In this document: piece after piece, positions 15,452 through 24,014 of the stretch
How the letters are laid out: every line of letters begins with the position of its first letter
How positions within the stretch are numbered: the stretch's first letter is position 1
Source of the DNA: WGAL01 sp964570865
Lineage (GTDB): Bacteria; Bacteroidota; Ignavibacteria; Ignavibacteriales; Melioribacteraceae
Length of the DNA: 24,368 bases
Direction of reading: 5' to 3'
Assembly: GCA_964570865.1 (NCBI GenBank)
Contig: CAZMZM010000036.1
Coordinates: forward strand, 1 to 24,368
Position numbers and translations under genes: made by a program
Notes under the pieces: generated by a model
What the model was told of the DNA's origin: nothing
What the model saw: only the letters and a program-made list of their open reading frames with translations
Databases searched by the model: none

Positions 15452-17098
15452 ATGATAAAAAAGATTACTCCTTTAATTAGTGCACTTGCGCTAGCCTTAA
15501 TAGTAACATCCTGCTTCGATATGCCTAAGAGTCCCGTTGTTCCAACGTGGGATGTTAGCGTAAATGTTCCCCTGATGGATGATCAGATTAAGATGGTAGA
15601 TATTTTGGATACTACTGCAAGTTCATTCCTCCATATTTATGACGAATCAGGATTAAACGACAGTGTATATTTTATGGTGGTTAATAACATCGAAAACACT
15701 GTCAGCTTACAAGATTCAATTAAGATTCCGGCTCCGCCATTCCCTTCCAATACTCATTTGCAAGGACCTGCAACAGGAGGACAAACTTCGACAGGAATAG
15801 TTTTTAATCCTGATACTGAATACCATTTAGTCTCGGCAAAGTTTAACAGCGGTCGATTTATTTTTACAATCACCAACAGTACAGACAACGCTGTTAACTT
15901 TTCAATTATTGTTCCCGGATTTAAAGATAGAAATAATCCGGATTCTTCATTAACTATTGGTGGAAACATAGCTGCGAATAGCTCACAAACATATGACGCA
16001 CACATTCAAACATTTACTTATACCGAGCTTCCGGTTTATGAAGGATTTCCATTGACACCTCCTTACAACTATCAGAATGCAGCCGGATTTTTAATTGTGT
16101 TAAACGCCGATGCTTCAAACCCTGTAGATCTTAGTCTTGATATTTCTTCATCTCCGATGACAGTTTCAGAACTTGAAGGAAAAATAAAAAGAACCGAGTT
16201 ATCTAATCTTTCACAGACGATCTTTACCGGACTTAAAAGTGATATTAGCAATTTTAGAGATGCTCTAAGACTTGCCGAAGCAGATTTTCACATGGGAATT
16301 GAAACTTTCGGAGAAATGAAAAATTTGAAAATTGTTTTTAACGATATGACAATAACCGGTTATAACGAAGATGATGACGGTAATCTTGTTGATCCGAATC
16401 CTCTGATTTTTAACGGCTCGACAACATTTTCAGACTCTATGACAGCCGGAATTCCTTATCAAAGGGACTTTAACCAAACAAACACAAATATTAACGAGTT
16501 TATCTTAAGTATGCCGGCAGCTATTAAAGTTCAAAATAATTTTGCTTTGGATAATGCCGATCCTGATTCGAATATAGTGTTATCAACATCGGATTCAATT
16601 AAGATTATTGCCGGATTTTCCGCTCCGTTAGTTGTTTCGGCTAAACGTGCATCTTACGACGGAACAGTTGATATGAATATTGATGATAGTAATAGAGATG
16701 ACTTTAATAAAATTTTGTCCGCTTACATTACGGCTGATATTTACAACAGGATTCCAATTGAAGTTGTAGCGCATGCCGACATTATTGATCAAGAAGGTAA
16801 TGTTCTTTTTACCGTGCATGACGATCAAGGCAACACGGACTTAACAATACCGGGTGCTGAAGTTGATGCCAATGGAATAGCAACTACTCCTTACCATAAA
16901 GTGTTGAAAATTCCGATAACAAATCAAGAAATGCAGAATGTGCTTGATGGTTATCAGGTAAGAGTTTCTGTAGGTGCAAGCTCAACGGGCTCAACCGACA
17001 CAGACTTTGGCCCTTACGTCCGCATCAGAGCTAACGATTTTCTTCGTTACAAGCTAAAAGCAGGCGGTGTTTATCATGTTGAAGTCAATAATAATTAA
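15452..17098 (+). CDS. Large predicted envelope lipoprotein, function unknown
   Basis: A 548-residue protein of no family I recognise. The N-terminus MIKKITPLISALALALIVTS precedes C21 (lipobox VTSC) and then FDMPKSP, so it should be lipidated and face the periplasm or the surface. The remainder is rich in beta-strand-like, Asn/Asp/Ser-rich sequence with no cysteines of note and no catalytic motif, as in surface or barrel-associated proteins. I chose the ATG at 15452 after AGAGAGAAACACA; an in-frame TTG at 15368 lies before the terminator hairpin and would spoil the signal peptide. The outer-membrane barrel gene follows 6 bases after the stop, which suggests the two products work together. Confidence 0.82.
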   Translation: MIKKITPLISALALALIVTSCFDMPKSPVVPTWDVSVNVPLMDDQIKMVDILDTTASSFLHIYDESGLNDSVYFMVVNNIENTVSLQDSIKIPAPPFPSNTHLQGPATGGQTSTGIVFNPDTEYHLVSAKFNSGRFIFTITNSTDNAVNFSIIVPGFKDRNNPDSSLTIGGNIAANSSQTYDAHIQTFTYTELPVYEGFPLTPPYNYQNAAGFLIVLNADASNPVDLSLDISSSPMTVSELEGKIKRTELSNLSQTIFTGLKSDISNFRDALRLAEADFHMGIETFGEMKNLKIVFNDMTITGYNEDDDGNLVDPNPLIFNGSTTFSDSMTAGIPYQRDFNQTNTNINEFILSMPAAIKVQNNFALDNADPDSNIVLSTSDSIKIIAGFSAPLVVSAKRASYDGTVDMNIDDSNRDDFNKILSAYITADIYNRIPIEVVAHADIIDQEGNVLFTVHDDQGNTDLTIPGAEVDANGIATTPYHKVLKIPITNQEMQNVLDGYQVRVSVGASSTGSTDTDFGPYVRIRANDFLRYKLKAGGVYHVEVNNN

Positions 17099-17104
17099 GG
17101 GACA

Positions 17105-18541
17105 ATGAAAATGAAAAAATTAATAATTTTAATATTAGCGCTTATAACATCAGTAAATTATGCTCAGATAGGAGGAGCACTTTCGTTTAACGATCCTGTT
17201 TCTTCTTCTATGGGAAATACATCGGCTGCGAGCTCTCGCGGAGTTTACGCTATTCATCGTAATCCTGCAAACTTAGGTTTGACTAATTCTACCGTTGAAG
17301 TTGCCACGGTTTTCCCAATTCCTAATATTGCTGTTAATTTGGGAACTGATTTTATGTCAATATCACAGTATAACTATTACTTCAGCGGTGAAAATAACGA
17401 CGGAAACAATCCCGGACGTTATTTAACAGCAGAAGATAAAGCCGAGTTAAAAGATTTATTTTCCGGTGGAGGAAATATTTTTACATCTTTCAGTTTAAAT
17501 TATCTTAACATTACAATTAATCCCGGAAAAGAAATCGGAACTTTCGCGTTTAGTGTTAGTGATAATATTTCTGCATCTTTCAATTTTCCGCAAGGCGTTA
17601 TTGACTTAGCCGTAAACGGGAACCCTGTAGGAAGTATATATGATTTTAACGATGCCAGTTTAAGTTCACAACACTTACGGGATTACACTTTTTCGTTTGC
17701 GCGTGATATTTCCGATTTGTTTGAATCTCCTCTCAAATCTCTTTCAGTCGGATTTAGCGTAAAATATGTACAAGGATTTGCAATGGCAAAAACCGATCAG
17801 ATAATAAGCAGCATTCAAACAAACGGCGATAACACAATTGACGTTACAGGCAAATTTAAAGCTTATGCCGCCATTTCACCGGACTTGAACATTACTTACG
17901 ATTTCGATTCGACATCGACTTCCGGCAATGCTAATTATTCCCCTTTCCTTTCGCCTGCCGGGAGCGGAATGGGATTTGATTTTGGAATTACCGGTCAGTG
18001 GGAATTTTTAACTGTCGGATTAGCCGTCAATAATATCGGCTCTGTAACTTGGGATAAAAATATTGCAGTTTATGAATCCGATTTTGCTTTAAGTGTTAAA
18101 GACATTACAGATAGTGATGCGTTGGATTCCCTTTCCAATCTCGTTAAGATGAACGGAAAATATTACGAGGGTTCAATCAAAACTTCCCTTCCGACTGTAT
18201 TGCGTGTCGGCGTATCGGCTCAGTTAGATCAATTAGTACCCGAAATACCGGGAACGCTTTTGGTATCAGCCGATATTATAAAAGGATTCAATACCGTTGC
18301 TTCAAATTCAGACCAACTCGGTTTAGGATTGGGTTTGGAATGGAGACCCATATCGTTTATTCCGATTATGACAGGTTTAGGTTTCGGAAACGGAAGAGCT
18401 TCTGTTGCATGGTCAGCCGGTACCGGATTAGATGTAGGAACATTTGAGTTTATTATTTCGGCGAACAATTTTGGAGCGATACTGCAGGCTAATGATGCCA
18501 AGGAAATTAACTTGTCATTCGGTTCACGCTGGAGATTTTAA
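17105..18541 (+). CDS. Outer-membrane beta-barrel protein (PorV/DUF5723-like)
   Basis: A 478-residue protein with signal peptide MKMKKLIILILALITSVNYA. The early segment SFNDPVSSSMGNTSAASSRGVYAIHRNPANLGL resembles the MGxAxxA...NPAxL start of barrel families such as PorV, FadL-like proteins and DUF5723. Alternating hydrophobic/polar strands follow to the end, which closes in LSFGSRWRF with the terminal phenylalanine typical of barrels recognised by the BAM complex. Transport or docking is possible; no substrate can be named. It begins 6 bases after the lipoprotein gene with a GGGAC ribosome site, and its stop overlaps the stop of the minus-strand LptG gene. DUF5723 is my best guess from memory. 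Confidence 0.8.
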   Translation: MKMKKLIILILALITSVNYAQIGGALSFNDPVSSSMGNTSAASSRGVYAIHRNPANLGLTNSTVEVATVFPIPNIAVNLGTDFMSISQYNYYFSGENNDGNNPGRYLTAEDKAELKDLFSGGGNIFTSFSLNYLNITINPGKEIGTFAFSVSDNISASFNFPQGVIDLAVNGNPVGSIYDFNDASLSSQHLRDYTFSFARDISDLFESPLKSLSVGFSVKYVQGFAMAKTDQIISSIQTNGDNTIDVTGKFKAYAAISPDLNITYDFDSTSTSGNANYSPFLSPAGSGMGFDFGITGQWEFLTVGLAVNNIGSVTWDKNIAVYESDFALSVKDITDSDALDSLSNLVKMNGKYYEGSIKTSLPTVLRVGVSAQLDQLVPEIPGTLLVSADIIKGFNTVASNSDQLGLGLGLEWRPISFIPIMTGLGFGNGRASVAWSAGTGLDVGTFEFIISANNFGAILQANDAKEINLSFGSRWRF

Positions 18542-19632
18542 CTCCGCTGGACTCTATAAATATTAATAATTGCTCCGGCAAGAAACAGCAAATTTGCAAG
18601 CCAGGCTGTAAGAAACGGATTTAACGAACCGTTTTTACCAAAAGCCTGGCTTATTTGCATAAACGCAAGATAAACAAAAGTAATCAGCAAGTTCAACCCA
18701 ACTTCTAACGCAACTCCGCCTCCCCTTTTATTTAACGTTAACGGAAGTCCGAAAAGAAGCGTAATAATGCTTGCAAAAGCAAACGCGATTCTGGAATGGT
18801 ATTCAATCTCTAATCTGGTCGGATCATTACCAGCACGCAGAACATCTTGAATTTCATCCGAAAGTTGCGATAATGTAAGCTCGGCAGGCTTTCGCTGTTT
18901 TTTCAGAATATCTTCCGGTAAAAAATTTAAGTAATTTATCGCCATCTCAATAAATGGCTCTGAAACTTCACCGGCTGCAGTAAACTCACGTTTCACTCCG
19001 TCATACAAAATCCACGACGAACTTTTTTTGTCGTATTTCATCCTCATAGCATCAATTCTGCTTACAAGCTTAATACTGTTATTTTTATCGAACTCCTCGA
19101 TTCCCACTCTGCTTACAACTTTCTGTTTCGGATCAAAATATCTGAGCATAATTATCCGGGTCGGAGAATCCTGAAAAATGATATTACTATTATTCCTTAC
19201 TAACCCTATCCTAAGAAATTTTTGCTCAATGTAGATTCTCTCTTTGTTTGCCTGCGGTACAACGTACCCTCCAAAATAAACCGCAAATAAACTGATTAAA
19301 ACTGTTGTATAAATAAATGGTTGAGCAATTCGCAAAAAACTCATCCCGCTTGATTTCATTGCAGTTGCTTCATTTGTTGACGAGAGTTTGCCCATTGTGA
19401 AAAGAGCCGAAAGTAAAACCGAAACCGGAAGCATTAACCGAACTATTTCGGGAATTAAATAAAAGTAGTATTCCAAAGCAATTTTTAAACTGGCGCCGTT
19501 GTCAATAAAATCATCCAATTTTTCCATTAAATCGATAATGATAAATATGAAAATAAAAGCGATAAGCCCGAACAAAAGAGTAAGTAAAAACTTTTTGATT
19601 AAATATTTATCAAGAATTTTAAGCATTTTCAT
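18538..19632 (-). CDS. LptG/LptF-family permease (YjgQ-type)
   Basis: A 364-residue inner-membrane permease of the LptF/LptG family, part of the LptB2FG exporter that pulls lipopolysaccharide from the inner membrane to the LptC-A-D bridge. Membrane helices are visible at about 13-33, 60-80 and 100-120, then a periplasmic beta-jellyroll region (about 125-265), then three C-terminal helices. The conserved cytoplasmic coupling segment SSTNEATAMKSSGMSFLRIAQPF and the LPLTLNKRGGG turn before the last helices identify the family. Its start overlaps the end of the other permease by 14 bases, so the two are co-translated. LptB is not here, as is common. Which of the two is LptG is inferred from gene order and length. 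Confidence 0.9.
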   Translation of the reverse strand: MKMLKILDKYLIKKFLLTLLFGLIAFIFIFIIIDLMEKLDDFIDNGASLKIALEYYFYLIPEIVRLMLPVSVLLSALFTMGKLSSTNEATAMKSSGMSFLRIAQPFIYTTVLISLFAVYFGGYVVPQANKERIYIEQKFLRIGLVRNNSNIIFQDSPTRIIMLRYFDPKQKVVSRVGIEEFDKNNSIKLVSRIDAMRMKYDKKSSSWILYDGVKREFTAAGEVSEPFIEMAINYLNFLPEDILKKQRKPAELTLSQLSDEIQDVLRAGNDPTRLEIEYHSRIAFAFASIITLLFGLPLTLNKRGGGVALEVGLNLLITFVYLAFMQISQAFGKNGSLNPFLTAWLANLLFLAGAIINIYRVQRS

Positions 19633-20965
19633 TCTTCCTTTTAAATAGTTTTAGGAGAAATGAAAAATCGAGTTCTATTCTTTCTTTTGAACTTACGTAA
19701 GTCAAATAAATTCCAAGAATCCCAAGGAAAAAATTTGCGCTCCAAATACCCCAAAACGGGGAGAATAAACCACGGTCGGCAAGTTTTTCGCCTCCGATAA
19801 GAAATGCCCAATAAATTAAGAAGAAAAGAAGACTAACGCCCGACGCAACGCCAAAACCACCTTTCCGAAGCATAGTGCCTAACGGAACTCCTATTAACAC
19901 AAAAACCAGACATGCAAACGGCAAGGCATATTTTTTGTGAATCTCAACTTCGTATTTATTAATGCTTCGCCTGTTATGCTCAAGTCTTGTAAGGTCTGAC
20001 CGTAAACGGGAACGGTCTAAATTTAATCTGTCCGTAACTGCCGATAATACTTCTCTCTCCGATTTATGGCGTCTTTTCACAATTTTTTTCTTGTGCGGCA
20101 TAGACGGAAAAGTCAATTCTATTTTCTTAGCGAGATCAGCAAATTTCTTTTCTCGGATTACTCTAAGACTGTCCACTATCTTAACCATTGCAGGTGCGCC
20201 AAGCTCGCGGTCACCCCGCTGAATATCCGAAGTTTCCTTAAACGTGAATTGGTCGGAAGGCAAAGCTATTTTATGGTGCTTAAAAAGTATCTTGCGGTAG
20301 GTGCCCCCTTTCGCAAAACTTGTTTCGTGAATCTCGCCATCGTGTAAGTCTAAAATCATTTTTGTTTTATCGTTAGAGAAATATATTTTTCCTTTGCGGG
20401 CAGTAATAACGATAGATTTGTTGTAATCACTTCGGTCAAATATTTTTAGGTCTTCCATCTCGTTTGATTTCTGATCAATCTTTTGCGCAAGAATTGAATA
20501 GCCGGGAATTTCATTTGAAATAACTCCCTCGACTAAAGATACCGTGGGTTTTTTTCTTGAAATATCATACATAATCATTCGCGCCGCGTGATTTGCATTC
20601 GGATAAACGTTATTGTTAAACCAAATCAGAAAAAGGGCAAGAAGTATTCCGCCAATTAACGGAGCGTACATCATCTTAATTAAACTCATCCCGGTTGATT
20701 TCATAATTGCCACTTCGTTATTCTGTGCCATATTCCCGAAAGCCATTAATGTAGCAACCAACACTGCCATCGGCAAAACTAAAACTAACATCCATGCCAG
20801 GTTATATACAATTAGCTTTGTAATTATAAAAGCCGGAAGTCCTTTCCCTACAAGATGATCCGCGAACTTCATCAAAAACTGAAGAAGAAATATTCCCATC
20901 AAAGTTACGACGGAAAAAAGAAACGGATAAAAATGATTTTTTAAGATGTAACGAAATAGTATCAC
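19619..20965 (-). CDS. LptF/LptG-family permease (YjgP-type)
   Basis: A 448-residue partner permease for lipopolysaccharide export. Helices lie at about 12-32, 50-75 and 100-118 with the coupling segment NNEVAIMKSTGMSLIKMMYAP, then a periplasmic domain longer than in its neighbour. It contains a basic, charged stretch at about 285-345 (KKKIVKRRHKSEREV) that looks like a lineage-specific insert, followed by three C-terminal helices with IGVPLGTMLRKGGFG. The start is GTG at 20965 with no clear ribosome site; the N-terminus MILFRYILKNHFYPF matches the family, so the start is sound. It is the first gene of the two-gene minus-strand operon. Confidence 0.9.
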   Translation of the reverse strand: MILFRYILKNHFYPFLFSVVTLMGIFLLQFLMKFADHLVGKGLPAFIITKLIVYNLAWMLVLVLPMAVLVATLMAFGNMAQNNEVAIMKSTGMSLIKMMYAPLIGGILLALFLIWFNNNVYPNANHAARMIMYDISRKKPTVSLVEGVISNEIPGYSILAQKIDQKSNEMEDLKIFDRSDYNKSIVITARKGKIYFSNDKTKMILDLHDGEIHETSFAKGGTYRKILFKHHKIALPSDQFTFKETSDIQRGDRELGAPAMVKIVDSLRVIREKKFADLAKKIELTFPSMPHKKKIVKRRHKSEREVLSAVTDRLNLDRSRLRSDLTRLEHNRRSINKYEVEIHKKYALPFACLVFVLIGVPLGTMLRKGGFGVASGVSLLFFLIYWAFLIGGEKLADRGLFSPFWGIWSANFFLGILGIYLTYVSSKERIELDFSFLLKLFKRKNENA

Positions 20966-21037
20966 GTTTAACTGAATAATTATAAAAACTAAAAATAAGA
21001 CTTTTAAAATTTTTATTTTGAAATTGTTTTGAACTAA

Positions 21038-21094
21038 AATTTATCATTTTAAGTAATAATGATAAATTAGGATTCGGCAAAATGCCTAATTTAT
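21038..21094. repeat. Two overlapping AT-rich inverted repeats upstream of the M20 peptidase gene
   Basis: AATTTATCATT (21038-21048) pairs perfectly with AATGATAAATT (21058-21068). A second pair, ATAAATTAGG (21062-21071) with CCTAATTTAT (21085-21094), is also perfect and shares 21062-21068 with the first, so only one could fold at a time. They lie in the 178-base divergent gap between the LptF gene and the peptidase gene. They could be protein-binding sites or alternative RNA hairpins. Confidence 0.55.
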
Positions 21095-21143
21095 TCTTAT
21101 ATTTATTTCATAAATAATATCTTGTTACTTAAGGAGAAAAACA

Positions 21144-22517
21144 ATGCAGAAAGCTATTGAGTACGCAAAAGAAAATCAGAAAAATTATTTAGAAGAACTG
21201 AAAGATTATTTACGAATTCCAAGTATTAGCGCATCTGAAGAACATCAAGGTAAAATGATTGAGTGCGCAAATTTTGTTGCTGACAAACTAAAAACAGCCG
21301 GACTAAAAAAAGTAAAACTGATAAAAACCGAAGGGAATCCTCTTGTTTACGGAGAGTGGCTTGGCGCCCCCGGAAAACCTACGGTATTAATTTACGGGCA
21401 TTACGATGTACAACCGCCCGACCCGTACGAACTGTGGGATAACGACCCTTTTGACCCTGTTATTAAAGACGGCAACATTTATGCGCGCGGCTCCGATGAT
21501 AACAAGGGACAAAACTTGGTTCACATTAAAAGTGTTGAAGCATACTTAAAAACAGAAAAAAAACTTCCGGTAAACGTAAAGTTTTTAATTGAAGGTGAAG
21601 AAGAAGTAGGAAGCGAGAGTATCGAAAAGTTTTTGAAAACAAACAAAAAATTTCTTGCTTGCGATGCCGTATTAATTTCAGATACCAGCATGTACGCACC
21701 CGGCGTACCCACTATCAATTACGGACTTCGCGGATTGGCTTATTTGGAAGTTACTCTTACCGGCCCGAACAGAGATTTGCATTCAGGCAGTTTTGGAGGC
21801 GCATTAGCAAATCCAATTAACGAATTGGCGAAAATTATTTCAAAACTTCATGATAAAAACAATAAGGTTACAATTCCTAATTTTTACAAGGATGTAAAAA
21901 AGATTACTAAAAAAGAAAAAGAAAATATTAAATCTCTCCGATTTTCCGACAGAAAATTTACGAAGGAATACGGAGTGCGGGAAGTTCACGGAGAGAAGGG
22001 TTATTCAACCTTGGAACGCTTATGGGCACGTCCCACTTTAGACTGTAACGGAATCTACGGCGGATATACCGGTGAAGGAGCTAAAACAGTTCTTCCTTCA
22101 AAAGCAACGGCTAAAATAAGTATGCGTTTAGTTCCTAATCAGGATCCAAATAAGGTTGCTAAGGAATTTACAAAGTACATTAAATCACTAACACCAAAGA
22201 GCTGTAAGGTGGAAGTTGTTGACATGCACGGCGGCAGAGCAGCAATGGTGCCTTTGGATGATCCATATCTGAAAGCCGCTGCAAATGCTACATCAAAAGC
22301 TTTTGGTAAAAAAACAGTCTTCACTCGTGAAGGAGGTTCAATTCCGATAGTTGTTGAATTTATGGAAAATCTAAAAGCTCCGGTAATCTTAATGGGGTTT
22401 GGGTTAGATACCGACGACATTCATTCGCCTAACGAACACTATCCGTTAGAAAACTTTGAAAAAGGAATTTACAGTTCTATCTATTTCTTTGATGAAATTC
22501 AGGACTTAAAAAAATAA
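21144..22517 (+). CDS. M20-family dipeptidase (CNDP/PepV-like metallopeptidase)
   Basis: A 457-residue zinc-dependent dipeptidase of the M20 (M20A/M20F) group, probably cytosolic since there is no signal peptide. Metal and catalytic residues are in place: GHYDVQP (ligand H86, D88), GSDDNKG (bridging D119), EGEEEVGS (general base E153, ligand E154), LISDTS (ligand D180) and DIHSPNE near the C-terminus (last histidine ligand). The inserted dimerisation domain spans roughly 200-330 and contains GPNRDLHSGSFGG, whose histidine completes the partner active site in carnosinase-like dimers. The ribosome site is AAGGAG, 8 bases before ATG. Members cleave diverse dipeptides, so the substrate is open. 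Confidence 0.93.
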   Translation: MQKAIEYAKENQKNYLEELKDYLRIPSISASEEHQGKMIECANFVADKLKTAGLKKVKLIKTEGNPLVYGEWLGAPGKPTVLIYGHYDVQPPDPYELWDNDPFDPVIKDGNIYARGSDDNKGQNLVHIKSVEAYLKTEKKLPVNVKFLIEGEEEVGSESIEKFLKTNKKFLACDAVLISDTSMYAPGVPTINYGLRGLAYLEVTLTGPNRDLHSGSFGGALANPINELAKIISKLHDKNNKVTIPNFYKDVKKITKKEKENIKSLRFSDRKFTKEYGVREVHGEKGYSTLERLWARPTLDCNGIYGGYTGEGAKTVLPSKATAKISMRLVPNQDPNKVAKEFTKYIKSLTPKSCKVEVVDMHGGRAAMVPLDDPYLKAAANATSKAFGKKTVFTREGGSIPIVVEFMENLKAPVILMGFGLDTDDIHSPNEHYPLENFEKGIYSSIYFFDEIQDLKK

Positions 22518-22528
22518 ATTTATAGTTG

Positions 22529-22548
22529 ATCTAATTTAGATTATCTAA
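22529..22548. promoter_or_regulatory. Alternating palindrome ATCTAA-T-TTAGAT-T-ATCTAA, possible operator
   Basis: Three alternating copies of the hexamer ATCTAA or its complement, each separated by one T, form two overlapping perfect palindromes (22529-22541 and 22535-22549). They lie in the 50-base gap between the peptidase gene and the following lipoprotein gene, 20 bases before its ATG. The arrangement looks like a binding site for a symmetric regulator, but in AT-rich DNA it may be chance. Confidence 0.35.
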
Positions 22549-22567
22549 AATTTATGAGGTAAAAATA

Positions 22568-23422
22568 ATGCAAAAACTGCAAAAAATATTAGTCGCAATC
22601 GGAGTTCTTCTGCTGTTAACGGTGGCTTGCTCCAAAACCGAAGAGGGAGGAATAGGCGGAAATGCTGACGCTGCACATTCGGGCAACAAAGAAAAATCCT
22701 TAAGGGAATATAATATTGAACAAGCTCAACGATTGAAAAGAAGTAATAATCCTTGTGATACTTTGGCTCTTAAACAGTTCATATTGGATAACTATCCGGC
22801 CGGAACCTTATTAGTACAAATGGATAGAACTTATTCGTATAATATCCCTAAAGAAGCGGTTATTTATTATCGCAGGAAAGGACACACTTATATTTTTGCG
22901 TTGATTGCAAAATCCAAACCCGGCGAGCGTAACATTGAGACTAAAAATGTTGTCGGGTACGAATCAAGTTTCATTAATTTGGATAGTACTAAACTCGGCA
23001 CAGCTTTCTTTTTTCTCACTCTTTTCGAATGTGAAAACAACAACACGTTTACAAAAGTTTGGGAATCCGAAGTTCCTATCCATGGCGGGTTTAATACAAT
23101 GCACCTTAAAAGATGGAAACCAAAAAACATTTTGTTTGTTGAGCTAAATTATGAGGACGGTATAATCTCAGGACATCGCAATTATAACTTCTTCTTGGTT
23201 AATGGAATTAATAAACCGCCTCATTTGCTCGAAACATATATCGGGCTGTCTCATAAGCGTACAATGGCAAACGTTAACAATGATAAATTCCCGGACTATT
23301 ACGAATATCGTTATATTGATTCAACTTATATTCGCCAGTATGATTCAATTCCGTTTTACTGGGATACGACAAGACATCTGTACGTTACGAAAGTTAATAA
23401 ACGCTGGACGAGGAAATATTAG
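22568..23422 (+). CDS. Predicted lipoprotein, function unknown
   Basis: A 284-residue protein that I do not recognise. The N-terminus MQKLQKILVAIGVLLLLTVA precedes C21 (lipobox TVAC), followed by a flexible Gly/Ser/Asn-rich linker to about residue 45. The rest looks like a globular, tyrosine-rich domain, and NVNNDKFPDYYEY (about 233-245) resembles the Asp/Asn calcium loops of FG-GAP or VCBS-type repeats. It begins 50 bases after the peptidase gene and ends 11 bases before the cobalamin adenosyltransferase, so it is probably co-transcribed with the latter. A GAGG ribosome site lies before the ATG. Confidence 0.8.
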   Translation: MQKLQKILVAIGVLLLLTVACSKTEEGGIGGNADAAHSGNKEKSLREYNIEQAQRLKRSNNPCDTLALKQFILDNYPAGTLLVQMDRTYSYNIPKEAVIYYRRKGHTYIFALIAKSKPGERNIETKNVVGYESSFINLDSTKLGTAFFFLTLFECENNNTFTKVWESEVPIHGGFNTMHLKRWKPKNILFVELNYEDGIISGHRNYNFFLVNGINKPPHLLETYIGLSHKRTMANVNNDKFPDYYEYRYIDSTYIRQYDSIPFYWDTTRHLYVTKVNKRWTRKY

Positions 23423-23433
23423 GAACTTAATAA

Positions 23434-23982
23434 ATGAGTTTTAAGATTTACACAAAAACCGGCGATAAGGGAACTACCGGTTTATTTGGAGGCGAACGCG
23501 TCTATAAAGATAACTCGAGACTGGATGCGTATGGAACAATTGATGAATTAAATTCATTTTTGGGACTTGCATTAGCGTTTAACGAGGATGAAACTATCAG
23601 TAAAATTTTGTTAAAGTTGCAATACCTTCTTTTCGATTTAGGGGGCGATTTAGCAACGCCGCTCGAAAACAGAAAAGTTAAGATTAAGAGAATTTCGTAT
23701 GAGGATACTCTTTATCTTGAAAAAATTATAGATCAATTAGTATCTGAACTGCCCGAATTAAAGGTGTTTATTTTGCCCGGTGGCTCGAAAACAGCTTCCT
23801 ATTTACATGTTGCTCGTACAGTTTGCCGCAGGGCGGAAAGGAGAATTATTCGTGCTTCGCAGGAACAAAAACTAAATCCGGAAATTTCAATATTAATAAA
23901 TCGATTATCCGATTTGCTATTCGTACTTGCAAGGTATTCAAATTTTGTCCAAAATATTAAAGATATTGTGTGGCAGAAATAA
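23434..23982 (+). CDS. Cob(I)alamin adenosyltransferase, PduO type
   Basis: A 182-residue enzyme that transfers adenosyl from ATP to cob(I)alamin to give coenzyme B12 (adenosylcobalamin), in the cytosol. The N-terminal TKTGDKGTTGLFGGERVYKD is the ATP-binding signature; SRLDAYGTIDELNSFLG and the C-terminal PGGSKTASYLHVARTVCRRAERR complete the PduO/MMAB-type helical bundle. It is unrelated in fold to CobA/BtuR. No B12-dependent enzyme or transporter is in the window, so the user of the cofactor lies elsewhere. The gene sits 11 bases after the lipoprotein gene and 32 bases before the tmRNA gene. Confidence 0.95.
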   Translation: MSFKIYTKTGDKGTTGLFGGERVYKDNSRLDAYGTIDELNSFLGLALAFNEDETISKILLKLQYLLFDLGGDLATPLENRKVKIKRISYEDTLYLEKIIDQLVSELPELKVFILPGGSKTASYLHVARTVCRRAERRIIRASQEQKLNPEISILINRLSDLLFVLARYSNFVQNIKDIVWQK

Positions 23983-24014
23983 GTTTTTTGCTTATATTTC
24001 GTTCCCTAAATTTT

